From: Paenibacillus sp. HW567
Lineage (GTDB): Bacteria > Bacillota > Bacilli > Paenibacillales > Paenibacillaceae
Direction: 5' to 3'
Assembly (NCBI RefSeq): GCF_000374185.1
Contig: NZ_KB910518.1
Coordinates: forward strand, 1,420,546 to 1,484,545
Length of the DNA: 64,000 nucleotides
Shown here: in pieces, positions 9,727 to 18,268 of the stretch
How the letters are laid out: every line of letters starts with the position of its first letter
How positions within the stretch are numbered: position 1 is the stretch's first letter
The notes under the pieces: generated by a model
What the model saw: the letters and a program-made list of their open reading frames with translations, nothing else
What the model was told of the DNA's origin: nothing
Database searches by the model: none
Position numbers and translations under genes: made by a program

Positions 9727-10803
9727 TCAGGTGAAATAATCAATTCCCGATTGCGGGAAATGCTCGAAAATCCGCTCTGTGATGAACTCCCGCAGGGCTT
9801 TTTGCTGTTCGTCGGGATAGACATATTTGTTCTGCCCCCACCGGCCCCATTTTTTTTTGCGTTTTTCAATGTCCATTTCCAGCTTCGATTTCGGATAACG
9901 TTTCTCAATAACGGTCTTGGCGGTCTTGGTGAAACGGTGCTGGATCATCTCGAAGGTTAAGTCTTTGCCGGCCTCCGGCGGCAGTGCCTGTGCGAGCTTC
10001 GCAAGCAGTTCTGCATAACCTTCCTCCCAGCCTTCATGCCATATGATGGGGGCAATGATGAATCCCAGCGGATAACCGGCACGGGCAATTTTGGCGGCGG
10101 CTTCAATCCGTTCCTCAAAGCTTGAAGTGGCAGGCTCGAAATTTCTGATCACATAGTCCGCGTTTACGCTGAAACGGATTCGGGTATGGCCGTTATGCTT
10201 CAGAGAGAGGAGCGGCTCGACGTGCTGGTATTTGGTGACAAACCGCAGCCGTCCGAGCGGCTCGGCGGCCATGAAGGTGATCAATTCCGCCAGTGACCCG
10301 GTGATATGCTCAAGCCCAAGCGGGTCGGAGGTGCAGGCAGCTTCAAAAATGGTGATTTCCGGTGCGCGCTCCTCAATATATTTTTTGGCGGAGTTTATGA
10401 TGTCATCAGTATTTACATAGACGCGGATATAAGGCTTGGCCCCCAGGGTTGTCTGTAAATAACAATAATGGCAGTGTCCCATACAGCCGGTTGCAATAGG
10501 GATGGCGTAATCGGCGGACGGCTTGGATTGGTCAAAGGTCAAGGTTTTGCGCAAGCCCACAACCAGCGTTCGTTTAGCTATTTTATATTGCTCGGCTTCG
10601 GTTTCGCCCGGCAGATTCGTGATGCGGTTATGCGAGGTGGTCATGCGGTAAGGAATGTTCTGTGCTTGGACCCATTGCATAATTTGCTTGCCTTTTGGGT
10701 AGTTCAGAGCCTCCGGCTCAAAAAAAACAAGCTCGGGAATGAACAGGCTGGTGGGCTTTCTTTGCTTCTTGGCGGCAGGACGCTTCGGCAATGCTACGGT
10801 CAT
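9727..10803 (-). CDS. splB: Spore photoproduct lyase
   Basis: This 358-residue radical SAM enzyme repairs the spore photoproduct (5-thyminyl-5,6-dihydrothymine) in DNA during germination. The [4Fe-4S] cysteines are in CMGHCHYC, followed by YLQTTLGAKPYIRVYVN. EAACTSDPLGLEH supplies the conserved cysteine that quenches the product radical. I start at the ATG at 10803 because GGGAG lies 9 nt before it; the frame extends upstream to 10860. Its C-terminus faces ccdA across a 15-nt gap. Confidence 0.93.
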   Translation of the reverse strand: MTVALPKRPAAKKQRKPTSLFIPELVFFEPEALNYPKGKQIMQWVQAQNIPYRMTTSHNRITNLPGETEAEQYKIAKRTLVVGLRKTLTFDQSKPSADYAIPIATGCMGHCHYCYLQTTLGAKPYIRVYVNTDDIINSAKKYIEERAPEITIFEAACTSDPLGLEHITGSLAELITFMAAEPLGRLRFVTKYQHVEPLLSLKHNGHTRIRFSVNADYVIRNFEPATSSFEERIEAAAKIARAGYPLGFIIAPIIWHEGWEEGYAELLAKLAQALPPEAGKDLTFEMIQHRFTKTAKTVIEKRYPKSKLEMDIEKRKKKWGRWGQNKYVYPDEQQKALREFITERIFEHFPQSGIDYFT

Positions 10804-10997
10804 AAAATCACGCTCCCAATCAGTGAGATTACTGTTAGTGTGCCGGTTTGTGGTCAGCAAAAACCTTGGTAAACATCGCTAATGAAGGGGAGGACTTCAG
10901 CCGAAGGACTTGCCAAGGAGCGGGAGAAACATGTATCATTGTTAGAGCAAGGCTCGGCCCCCGCGCCACGCTCATTATAGAAAAGAGGTAAAGTTGA

Positions 10998-11423
10998 ATG
11001 CCAACACCCAGCATGGAGGATTATTTGGAGCGCATATACAAGCTCATCGACGAGAAAGGTTATGCGCGGGTCTCGGATATTGCCGAGGGACTGGAAGTAC
11101 ACCCCTCCTCTGTGACCAAGATGATCCAAAAACTGGATAAGGACGAATATCTCATCTATGAGAAATATCGTGGGCTTGTCCTAACAAGCAAAGGGAAAAA
11201 AGTAGGAAAACGTCTCGTTGACCGTCACCAACTGCTGGAGGAGTTCCTCGGCCTGATCGGAGTGCAGCAGGAGCATATTTATAAGGATGTTGAAGGCATC
11301 GAGCATCATTTGAGCTGGGACTCCATTACGCGGATTGAGACGCTGGTGGAGTATTTTCGCCGCGATGAAGCGCGTCTGCAGACCTTATACGATATCCATC
11401 TTGAATTGGTCAGCGACTCATAA
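10998..11423 (+). CDS. mntR: Manganese-responsive DtxR-family regulator
   Basis: This 141-residue protein has a winged helix ([39 protein letters not shown], outlined here) and a dimerisation domain. The MntR metal ligands are in place: Asp8 and Glu11 in MEDYLERIY, His77 in DRHQLLEEF, and Glu99, Glu102 and His103 in DVEGIEHHL. It lacks the SH3 domain of iron-type DtxR/IdeR. It senses Mn2+ and represses manganese uptake. ATG 10998 follows AGAAAAGAGGTAAAG. splB diverges from it. Confidence 0.92.
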   Translation: MPTPSMEDYLERIYKLIDEKGYARVSDIAEGLEVHPSSVTKMIQKLDKDEYLIYEKYRGLVLTSKGKKVGKRLVDRHQLLEEFLGLIGVQQEHIYKDVEGIEHHLSWDSITRIETLVEYFRRDEARLQTLYDIHLELVSDS

Positions 11424-11514
11424 ATGAAATTGTTTTGTTAATTTTACCGCAACCTTTCCAGTTTTTTTACGTCAAAACGGATAGCGTTCTTTTTATGTTC
11501 AGGACTCCGTTTGA

Positions 11515-11568
11515 GAAGAGAAACGGCCGTCTCCCTTTAATAAGGACGAGAGGGCTGTTTTTTTTGTA
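11515..11568 (+). terminator. Terminator between mntR and the GHL10 gene
   Basis: AACGGCCGTCTC pairs imperfectly with GAGAGGGCTGTT and is followed by eight T. The stem has one mismatch and a G-U pair. Confidence 0.6.
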
Positions 11569-11592
11569 AAAAATCATATCTGGGGAGGAACT

Positions 11593-13260
11593 ATGAATTA
11601 CCAAAAATGGATGTTAGGATTGCTAGTGTTTCTGTTATGCCTGTCAGCAGCGTCACCCGGCGTGCGTGCGGCTGCTGCACAAATTACGATTGAGCTGGAT
11701 GGCGAAAGTCTGAGCAGTGATGTGCCGCCGTACATAACCTCATCAGGTGTAACTATGGTGCCGGTAGGGGTAGTCAGCAAGGGGCTGAATGCCAAGGTTG
11801 AATGGAGTCAGAGCAGTAAGACAGCAACGATCAGCAAAGACGACAATGTGCTTATGCTGACCAGCGGACGGAACACCGCGCTTGTCAACGGGAATTCGGT
11901 GGGGCTGGATACCTCCGTGCAGATCACTCAGGGGCGGGTGATGGTGCCGATTCGTTTTGTGAGCGAGCAGCTTGGCCTACAGGTGGTCTGGAATCAGGCG
12001 ACCCGGCATATCGCGCTTTATTCGAATACGGAGATTACTGGACCGTCAAGTCCGTCAACCCCGGCTGTGCCTTCTGTGCCATCTGTACCGACGCCTAGCG
12101 TGCCAAAGCCAACCGTACCGGCACCAACCGTGCCGTCCATTCCGGGAGTGAAGGCGTCCAAGGAAATGAGAGGCGCTTGGATCTCCACCGTGTTCAATTT
12201 GGATTGGCCATCGACCGCTACAGCCGGCAATGCGGACAAACAGAAGAAGGAGTTCGACAGCCTGCTGGACAAGCTCCAGGCCACCGGCTTCAATGCAGTA
12301 TTCGTGCAGGTCAGACCCTCAGGGGACAGCCTGTACCCTTCCGTGCTTGTGCCTTGGTCCAAGGTGCTGACCGGAACACAGGGCAAGAATCCGGGGTATG
12401 ATCCCTTGGAATATATGGTCAGCGCAGCCCATGCGCGCGGCATGCAGTTCCACGCCTGGTTCAACCCGTTCCGCGCTACAACGGATGCCAGTACGACGAG
12501 CCTCGCGAGCAATCATGTGGCGAAAGCCCACCCGGAATGGATCGTCAAGGCGGACAATAAGCTGTACATCAATCCAGGGATTCCTGAGGCGCGCCAGCAT
12601 ATTATTGATGTAGTGATGGAAGTGGTGAAGGGCTACAATATTGACGGCGTGCATCTGGATGATTACTTTTATCCATCCGGTGTATCTTTTGCCGATAGTG
12701 AAGCATTTAAAACTTACAACCCCAAGGGGATCAGCTCCATAGCGGATTGGCGGCGGGACAACATCAATGATTTTATCAGCAAGCTGGGCCAGAGCATTCA
12801 TGGAGTGAAGTCGGGGGTGTCCTTCGGCGTAAGCCCGTTTGGCGTATGGCGCAATAAGAAGGCCGACAGCACTGGTTCGGATACCACAGCAGGTGTCTCG
12901 GCTTACGATGATATGTACGCTGATACACGGACCTGGATACGCAGCGGCTGGATCGACTATATTGCACCGCAGATTTACTGGAGCCTCTCCTTTAACACAG
13001 CCCGTTACGACAAGCTGGTTGACTGGTGGGTGAATGAGGTTGCGGGCACCGGGGTGAAGCTCTACATCGGGCAGGCCACGTATAAGGTCGGAACCGACAA
13101 AAGCGCAGAGTGGCAGAGCGGCGACCAGATTATCAACCAGTTGAAATATAATGAGAAATATGACGCAGTAGCCGGCAGCATCATGTTCAGGGCAAATGAT
13201 ATTGTCAGCCGTGACCCGTTCGGGCTTGCCAGCTTATTGACCTTTTATTTTAAGTCATGA
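11593..13260 (+). CDS. Secreted GHL10-type glycoside hydrolase with copper-amine-oxidase-like domain
   Basis: This 555-residue exported protein has three parts. A signal peptide covers residues 1-27 (cleavage near VRAAA). A copper-amine-oxidase-N-like domain spans about 30-145, with two YDGxxL-type beta repeats (SGVTMVPVGVVSK, GRVMVPIRFVSEQLGL). A Pro/Ser/Val linker at about 150-180 leads to a GHL10 (DUF187) TIM barrel (MRGAWISTVFNLDWPS, VFVQVRPSGDSLYPS, DGVHLDDYFYP, DYIAPQIYW). Family members act on wall-related or other polysaccharides, and the Asp pair in VHLDDYF is a candidate catalytic centre. GGGGAGG precedes ATG 11593. It is monocistronic by appearance. Confidence 0.85.
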   Translation: MNYQKWMLGLLVFLLCLSAASPGVRAAAAQITIELDGESLSSDVPPYITSSGVTMVPVGVVSKGLNAKVEWSQSSKTATISKDDNVLMLTSGRNTALVNGNSVGLDTSVQITQGRVMVPIRFVSEQLGLQVVWNQATRHIALYSNTEITGPSSPSTPAVPSVPSVPTPSVPKPTVPAPTVPSIPGVKASKEMRGAWISTVFNLDWPSTATAGNADKQKKEFDSLLDKLQATGFNAVFVQVRPSGDSLYPSVLVPWSKVLTGTQGKNPGYDPLEYMVSAAHARGMQFHAWFNPFRATTDASTTSLASNHVAKAHPEWIVKADNKLYINPGIPEARQHIIDVVMEVVKGYNIDGVHLDDYFYPSGVSFADSEAFKTYNPKGISSIADWRRDNINDFISKLGQSIHGVKSGVSFGVSPFGVWRNKKADSTGSDTTAGVSAYDDMYADTRTWIRSGWIDYIAPQIYWSLSFNTARYDKLVDWWVNEVAGTGVKLYIGQATYKVGTDKSAEWQSGDQIINQLKYNEKYDAVAGSIMFRANDIVSRDPFGLASLLTFYFKS

Positions 13261-13319
13261 AATATCCCCCGTGCTCATAGATAAGAGGGTAGAATCTATG
13301 GAACGGGGGATGGCTGTCT

Positions 13320-14267
13320 ATGGAGATTAATGCCGTATTTGAAGGCGGGGGCGTGAAGGGAATATCGCTCGCTGGAGCGGTGGAAGCCACGGAGCAGGCG
13401 GGGGTTACGTTTAAAAGAGTTGCCGGAACCTCTTCGGGCTCCATTATCGCTTCGCTGCTGGCAGCGGGCTATGACGGTGAAGCGATGAGCCGGATTATTA
13501 AGAAGACTTCCTTTACCTCTTTTTTGAAACGGGGAGCTATTTATAATACTGCCTATATCGGACCCGCTCTGCGTGTATTGATCAAAAAAGGTCTGTACTC
13601 GGGTGAGGCGCTGGAGTCGTGGATACGCGGGATTTTGCGGGAAAAGGGGATTGTCACATTCAGCGATTTGCCCCAGGGCAAGCTGTCAATCATCGCTTCC
13701 GACATTACGAACGGGCGGATTGTTGTGCTGCCGGATGGACTGGAGCAGTACGGCATCTCCCCGGGAGCGTTTGAAGTTGCCAAGGCGGTGCGGATGAGCT
13801 GCAGCATTCCTTATTTTTTTGATCCGGTGATGCTGCGGCTGAACGGCGGGGCCGCCAGAGGAAAGTCATTTTCCGAGCAATTTGTCTATATGGTGGACGG
13901 AGGCATGCTCAGCAATTTCCCGCTGTGGCTGTTCGATGAGCAGGAGGGGGGATTCAAAAGCCCTGGACTAAACACCCCTACGGTGGGTTACCAGCTAGTC
14001 GGTAAAATGGAGCCGCAGCCGAACCGGATTACCGGACCGTTCAGCATGCTGCAGGCGATGGTGAGCACCATGCTGAATGCCCATGACGAGCGTTACATTG
14101 AGAAGGAGAAGTTCGTGCGAACCGTCAAAATTCCCACCCTCGGCATCTCGATGACTGAGTTTCATATTTCGCCGGAGCAGAGTGATGAGCTGTATGCGGC
14201 GGGAGCTAAGGCGGGGAAAGAATTCTTTGAGCATTGGCGGCCGCACCGGAAACCCAGGATTGTCTAA
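13320..14267 (+). CDS. Patatin-like phospholipase / acyl hydrolase
   Basis: This 315-residue cytosolic serine hydrolase of the patatin/RssA family has the oxyanion hole GGGVKG at residues 9-14. The nucleophile elbow is GTSSG with Ser38, and the Asp of the catalytic dyad is in MVDGGML. It would release fatty acids from phospholipids; the substrate is unknown. There is no signal peptide. ATG 13320 is preceded by a GGGGGA ribosome site. A bidirectional terminator lies between it and the oppositely oriented gene. Confidence 0.85.
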   Translation: MEINAVFEGGGVKGISLAGAVEATEQAGVTFKRVAGTSSGSIIASLLAAGYDGEAMSRIIKKTSFTSFLKRGAIYNTAYIGPALRVLIKKGLYSGEALESWIRGILREKGIVTFSDLPQGKLSIIASDITNGRIVVLPDGLEQYGISPGAFEVAKAVRMSCSIPYFFDPVMLRLNGGAARGKSFSEQFVYMVDGGMLSNFPLWLFDEQEGGFKSPGLNTPTVGYQLVGKMEPQPNRITGPFSMLQAMVSTMLNAHDERYIEKEKFVRTVKIPTLGISMTEFHISPEQSDELYAAGAKAGKEFFEHWRPHRKPRIV

Positions 14268-14282
14268 GTCTGTTCATATTAA

Positions 14283-14320
14283 AAAAAGGCATCCCCGCGT
14301 CAAGCGGAGATGCCTTTTAC
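14283..14320. terminator. Bidirectional terminator
   Basis: AAAGGCATC-CCCGC and GCGGA-GATGCCTTTT form a stem around GTCAA. A and T runs flank both sides, so it can serve the converging genes on both strands. Confidence 0.8.
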
Positions 14321-14350
14321 TGTGCAGCGTTTGCCGGATAGCAAGCACCG

Positions 14351-14689
14351 TTAATGATATTTAGGCAGATGTTCGTCATTTTTACCCTTGCTGCCTTCGA
14401 TCACCTGGAACGGATAGGTTTTGCGTTTGCCGGGGGTGGATTGGGGCTTGCGCATGGCGGCGACTTTGGACATAGTTTTTGAGGAAGGCTTCACCTTGAC
14501 CCGCGGTCTGCCGGCTGCCCGTGCAGAGCCCAGGGAGTTCGCTCTATATGCATAGAACACAACCCCAAGGAGCAGCAGCGGAATAATTAAAGGAGTCAGC
14601 GCGCGGAAGCCGATCATCATAAAATTCGTAACCAAACCCAGTACAGCCAGCGATACGGTTATCCAAAAAATCAAAGCATGCTTGATCAT
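14351..14689 (-). CDS. Small membrane protein downstream of yqhQ
   Basis: This 112-residue protein is not a family I recognise. Two hydrophobic helices fill the first half (HALIFWITVSLAVLGLVTNF and LTPLIIPLLLLGVVFYAYR). The second half is strongly basic, with Lys/Arg/Ser stretches (RPRVKVKPSSKTMSKVAAM), which suggests a membrane anchor with a cytosolic nucleic-acid- or lipid-contacting tail. It starts 7 nt after the yqhQ stop and so probably belongs to the same transcript. Confidence 0.65.
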   Translation of the reverse strand: MIKHALIFWITVSLAVLGLVTNFMMIGFRALTPLIIPLLLLGVVFYAYRANSLGSARAAGRPRVKVKPSSKTMSKVAAMRKPQSTPGKRKTYPFQVIEGSKGKNDEHLPKYH

Positions 14690-14696
14690 AGATCAC

Positions 14697-15704
14697 TCAT
14701 CCTTTCGCAGGGTCCAATATTCCGCCTGACACAGTTGCTTCAGTATATGTTCCTGCTTCAATTGCGGCATCCAGCTCCCGCATCCGGTTGAACGAGGCGA
14801 TGGAGACCTCCACCATTTCGTCCTTTGGTTCCTTGGTTGTGAGCAGTTGCAGCCACAGCCCGGGATAGCCCAGGTATTTGAGCCCGGGAATATCTCTTAC
14901 GGCATTGGTTCCTTTCAGAACCTCAAACGAGATGCCGATAACGACCGGCAGCAGAACAATCCGCTGTACTACGCGTTGCACTAGGTTATCCCAAGGGAAC
15001 ACCGAATAAATGATGACGCCGAGGATAATCGTCAGCATCATAAAGCTGCTTCCGCAGCGGTAATGCAGACGGCTGTACTTCTGTACGTTCGCTACAGTAA
15101 GCTCTTCGCCGGCTTCAAAGGCGCTGATGACCTTATGCTCGGCTCCATGATACTGGAACAGCCGCTTGATCACCGGGGTCTGCGAGATTGCCCACAAATA
15201 GACGAGCAACAGAACCAGCTTGATGCCGCCCTCTACGAGGTTGTGCAGAATGTAGTTATTGAATGCATTCTTGAACAGAAAATCTTCAACAAAAACAGGG
15301 ACAAGAGTAAAGATCAGTTTGCCGACGAGGAAGGATAAAATACCCATGACTGCCACGCCCAACATCATCCCCAGGCTCCAGCCCTCTTCCTTCTTCTTGG
15401 CTTTCTCCTGCTTCTCAGCCATTTCTTCCGGTTCTGTCTCATCCTCGGCATACGATTCCGCCGAATAATTCAGGTGCTTGGAGCCTTTGGCGCTGGAATC
15501 TATAATACTGACAAGGCCGCGAAGAAGCGGAATCTTGCGCAGCTTAACGACCCAGGTCTTATCGCTTCTCGGCACCTCCAAAAATGTGATCTCCTGATTC
15601 TTCCTTCTTACGGCTGTTACGTTGATATGCTTGCCGCCGAACATAACGCCTTCAATGACGGCTTGGCCGCCGTAACTGGGAGTTTCCTGGGACAACCAAT
15701 TCAC
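14697..15704 (-). CDS. yqhQ: DUF1385 membrane protein YqhQ
   Basis: This 335-residue protein has the DUF1385 hallmarks YGGQAVIEGVMFGG at the N-terminus and YHGAEHKVISAFE and HYRCGSSF in the middle. Several membrane helices surround them (about 115-140, 155-175, 220-260), and a charged Glu/Lys loop lies at about 85-108. The molecular function is not settled. The start is uncertain: GTG 15704 is used here, but TTG 15695 has a better-placed AAGGTG. It diverges from yqhR, as in the Bacillus yqh cluster. Confidence 0.88.
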   Translation of the reverse strand: MNWLSQETPSYGGQAVIEGVMFGGKHINVTAVRRKNQEITFLEVPRSDKTWVVKLRKIPLLRGLVSIIDSSAKGSKHLNYSAESYAEDETEPEEMAEKQEKAKKKEEGWSLGMMLGVAVMGILSFLVGKLIFTLVPVFVEDFLFKNAFNNYILHNLVEGGIKLVLLLVYLWAISQTPVIKRLFQYHGAEHKVISAFEAGEELTVANVQKYSRLHYRCGSSFMMLTIILGVIIYSVFPWDNLVQRVVQRIVLLPVVIGISFEVLKGTNAVRDIPGLKYLGYPGLWLQLLTTKEPKDEMVEVSIASFNRMRELDAAIEAGTYTEATVSGGILDPAKG

Positions 15705-15851
15705 CTTCCCGTGTATTAATGTGATTTATATACTACATTGTAACTAATTTATGACCACATTGCTAGTTGGATTGCCTTTTGCTGTACATACTAGGAACAG
15801 GGGAGCAGGGAGGCGGCTTGGCAGTCTATTTATTGAAAGCGAGGCAGCAGA

Positions 15852-16343
15852 ATGAGCAATTCCAATAAGCAAAAATCGGAGCATACAAACCCTTGGTTCT
15901 TCGCAATGGAGCTGGGCTTTTTCGCCGGACTGATCTGGGGAGGGGCGCGCTGGCTGATGTATGTGCTGCATTTTACCAAGGTTATACCCGGCTTTTTGGC
16001 CGAGCCTTTTTTCAAGCATGAATTTCTGGTGACAGCAGCCGGACAGCTCATGGGCTATCTATTTTTCATCGCCTTCTCGGTGATAGCGTCACTGCTCTAC
16101 GTGCTGCTCTTCCGCAAGCTGAAAGGGCCTTGGCCCGGCATGGTCTACGGAGTCTTATGGTGGTCGGCGGTGTTTCTTGCAGGCTCCTGGTTATTCCTGC
16201 AGCAGCCCCCCTTCAGGCTTCCATGGAACTCGGTAACCAGTGAGTTTTGCCTCTTTCTACTCTGGGGATTGTTCATCGGATATACGGCGGCAAATGAGTA
16301 CACGGATGAACGAAAACGCGAGCAGCAGACAAACCTTGCCTGA
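15852..16343 (+). CDS. yqhR: YqhR family membrane protein
   Basis: This 163-residue protein has four predicted membrane helices: around ELGFFAGLIWGGARWLMYV, GQLMGYLFFIAFSVIASLLYVLLF, MVYGVLWWSAVFLAGSWLFL and CLFLLWGLFIGYTA. The N-terminus is short and charged. The position between divergent yqhQ and papA matches B. subtilis yqhR. In Bacillus aroQ lies between yqhR and papA; it is absent here. Function unknown. Confidence 0.8.
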   Translation: MSNSNKQKSEHTNPWFFAMELGFFAGLIWGGARWLMYVLHFTKVIPGFLAEPFFKHEFLVTAAGQLMGYLFFIAFSVIASLLYVLLFRKLKGPWPGMVYGVLWWSAVFLAGSWLFLQQPPFRLPWNSVTSEFCLFLLWGLFIGYTAANEYTDERKREQQTNLA

Positions 16344-16418
16344 GCGGTCCGAAAAAACTTCTCAAGGGCATGGCCCTATGTTAAAATACAATGTGGCTAT
16401 TTCGAGAGGAGAATGAAA

Positions 16419-17486
16419 ATGGGCAACAAACGTGTCTCCAAGCTGCGTAAGGTTTTGCAGGAACAGGGATTGGATGCGATGTTAATAACCAGCGGCATTA
16501 ACCGCCGCTATTTGAGCGGTTTTACCGGTTCTTCCGGCTATGTTCTTATCACCGGCGATGACAGCTATTTGCTGACTGACTTCAGGTATATGACGCAGGC
16601 GGCGGAACAGGTGACAGGCATGAAGGTTATTCAGCATGGTCCGAAGTTCATTGATACTGTCCGCGAGCTGCTGAATGGCGCAAATGTCCGCATTGGCTTC
16701 GAGCAGGATGATGTGACCTTCAGCGCCTATACAGCTTTTGCGGCTGCCCTGCAGCCGGCGGTGCTGGTTCCGGTCTCCAAGGCTGTGGAGAATCTGCGGA
16801 TGTTCAAGGATGAAGATGAACTGGCGGTAATGCAGCGTGCTGCCGATTTGGCGGATGCCACCTTCAACCACATCGTGAAGGTGATCAAGCCCGGCATGAC
16901 TGAACGTGATGTGGATCTGGAAATGGAATTCTACATGCGCACCCACGGCGCAACCTCGTCATCGTTCGATACGATTGTCGCTTCCGGCGAACGGTCAGCG
17001 ATGCCGCATGGTGTGGCCAGCAGCAAGGTCATTCAGAACAATGAATTCGTAACCTTCGATTTCGGCGCACTGCTGGACGGCTACTGCTCGGACGTAACGC
17101 GTACGATTGCTCTTGGGACCCCGGACCCTAAGCTGAAGGAAATTTACGATGTTGTGCTTGAAGCGCAGCTACATACGCTGGCGAATATCAAGCCGGGCAT
17201 GACCGGACGGGAATGTGATGCATTGGCCCGTGATATTATCACCCGTTACGGCTACGGTGAATATTTCGGCCACAGCACAGGGCATGGCCTGGGTATGGAG
17301 GTTCATGAAAACCCGCGTTTGTCCAAGCTGGCGGATGAAATCATGGAGCCGGGCATGGTCGTGACTGTAGAGCCGGGCATTTACTTGTCAGGTCTTGGCG
17401 GTGTGCGGATCGAAGATGATATCTTAATTACCGAAAGCGGTATTATGCTGCTGACTCATTCTTCGAAGGATTATTTGGTACTGTAA
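16419..17486 (+). CDS. papA: Xaa-Pro aminopeptidase (M24B)
   Basis: This 355-residue metallopeptidase removes N-terminal residues preceding proline. Residues 1-125 form the creatinase N-domain. The C-terminal pita-bread domain carries all five metal ligands: two Asp in FDFGALLDGYCSDVTRT, His in GHSTGHGLGMEVHE, and Glu in TVEPGIYL and VRIEDDIL. ATG 16419 is chosen because AGGAG is 7 nt upstream; the in-frame ATG at 16413 is only 1 nt from it. It lies directly before efp. The pairing fits the role of EF-P in translating proline stretches and of this enzyme in their turnover. Confidence 0.93.
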   Translation: MGNKRVSKLRKVLQEQGLDAMLITSGINRRYLSGFTGSSGYVLITGDDSYLLTDFRYMTQAAEQVTGMKVIQHGPKFIDTVRELLNGANVRIGFEQDDVTFSAYTAFAAALQPAVLVPVSKAVENLRMFKDEDELAVMQRAADLADATFNHIVKVIKPGMTERDVDLEMEFYMRTHGATSSSFDTIVASGERSAMPHGVASSKVIQNNEFVTFDFGALLDGYCSDVTRTIALGTPDPKLKEIYDVVLEAQLHTLANIKPGMTGRECDALARDIITRYGYGEYFGHSTGHGLGMEVHENPRLSKLADEIMEPGMVVTVEPGIYLSGLGGVRIEDDILITESGIMLLTHSSKDYLVL

Positions 17487-17531
17487 GGCTGCTTTAATCA
17501 GGTAAATTATTGATTTCAGGAGGGATTTTTA

Positions 17532-18089
17532 GTGATTTCAGTTAACGATTTCAAAACAGGCTTGACAGTAGAGGTAGAGGGGGATATTTTTACCGTCCTC
17601 GATTTCCAGCACGTTAAGCCGGGTAAAGGTGCCGCATTCGTGCGCTCCAAGCTTAAGAACCTGCGCAACGGCAACACCGTTGAGCGTACCTTCCGTGCCG
17701 GTGAAACCATTGGCCGCGCAATTATTGAAAACCGCGGTGTACAGTATCTGTATGCAAGCGGTTCGGATCATGTATTCATGGACAACGAAACCTACGACCA
17801 GTTCGAATTGTCCGCCAAGCAATTGGAGTGGGAGCTTAACTTCCTGAAGGAAAACATGACTGTGAACATCGTCAGCTACCAGGGTGAAATTCTCGGGATT
17901 AACCTGCCTACCAGCGTTGATCTGAAGGTTACGGAAACGGAGCCAGGCGTGAAGGGCAACACGGCTCAAGGCGCAACCAAAGCGGCTACCGTTGAGACAG
18001 GGCTGACGGTTCAAGTTCCGTTGTTCATCAACGAGGGCGACGTTCTGTTGATCGACACCCGCGAAGGCAAATACATCTCCCGCGCGTAG
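17532..18089 (+). CDS. efp: Translation elongation factor P
   Basis: This 185-residue three-domain protein rescues ribosomes stalled at polyproline. The KOW-like N-domain holds the modified residue, Lys32 in [12 protein letters not shown]. Firmicute EF-P is normally modified on Lys32 by 5-aminopentanolylation. The C-terminal OB domains are complete and end in [11 protein letters not shown] 17532 follows a strong AGGAGGGA site. A terminator follows at 18116-18147, after which the conserved gene order is broken by the accessory block. Confidence 0.97.
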   Translation: MISVNDFKTGLTVEVEGDIFTVLDFQHVKPGKGAAFVRSKLKNLRNGNTVERTFRAGETIGRAIIENRGVQYLYASGSDHVFMDNETYDQFELSAKQLEWELNFLKENMTVNIVSYQGEILGINLPTSVDLKVTETEPGVKGNTAQGATKAATVETGLTVQVPLFINEGDVLLIDTREGKYISRA

Positions 18090-18115
18090 GGAGAGCTTAA
18101 TTTTATATTTATATT

Positions 18116-18147
18116 GGCCTCCCCGCATTTGCGGTGGAGGTTTTTTG
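18116..18147 (+). terminator. efp terminator
   Basis: GCCTCCCCGCA pairs with TGCGGTGGAGG around TT and is followed by TTTTTT. Confidence 0.85.
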
Positions 18148-18268
18148 TCATTTGACAATATTGAAATGAAACCAATACATAGATTAATTAAATATCCGCC
18201 CGGCTGTAAAAAGCGCTATAGAATTTACATCTTCTATAGGACTGATTTTTACAGAGGGGGGACTTAGC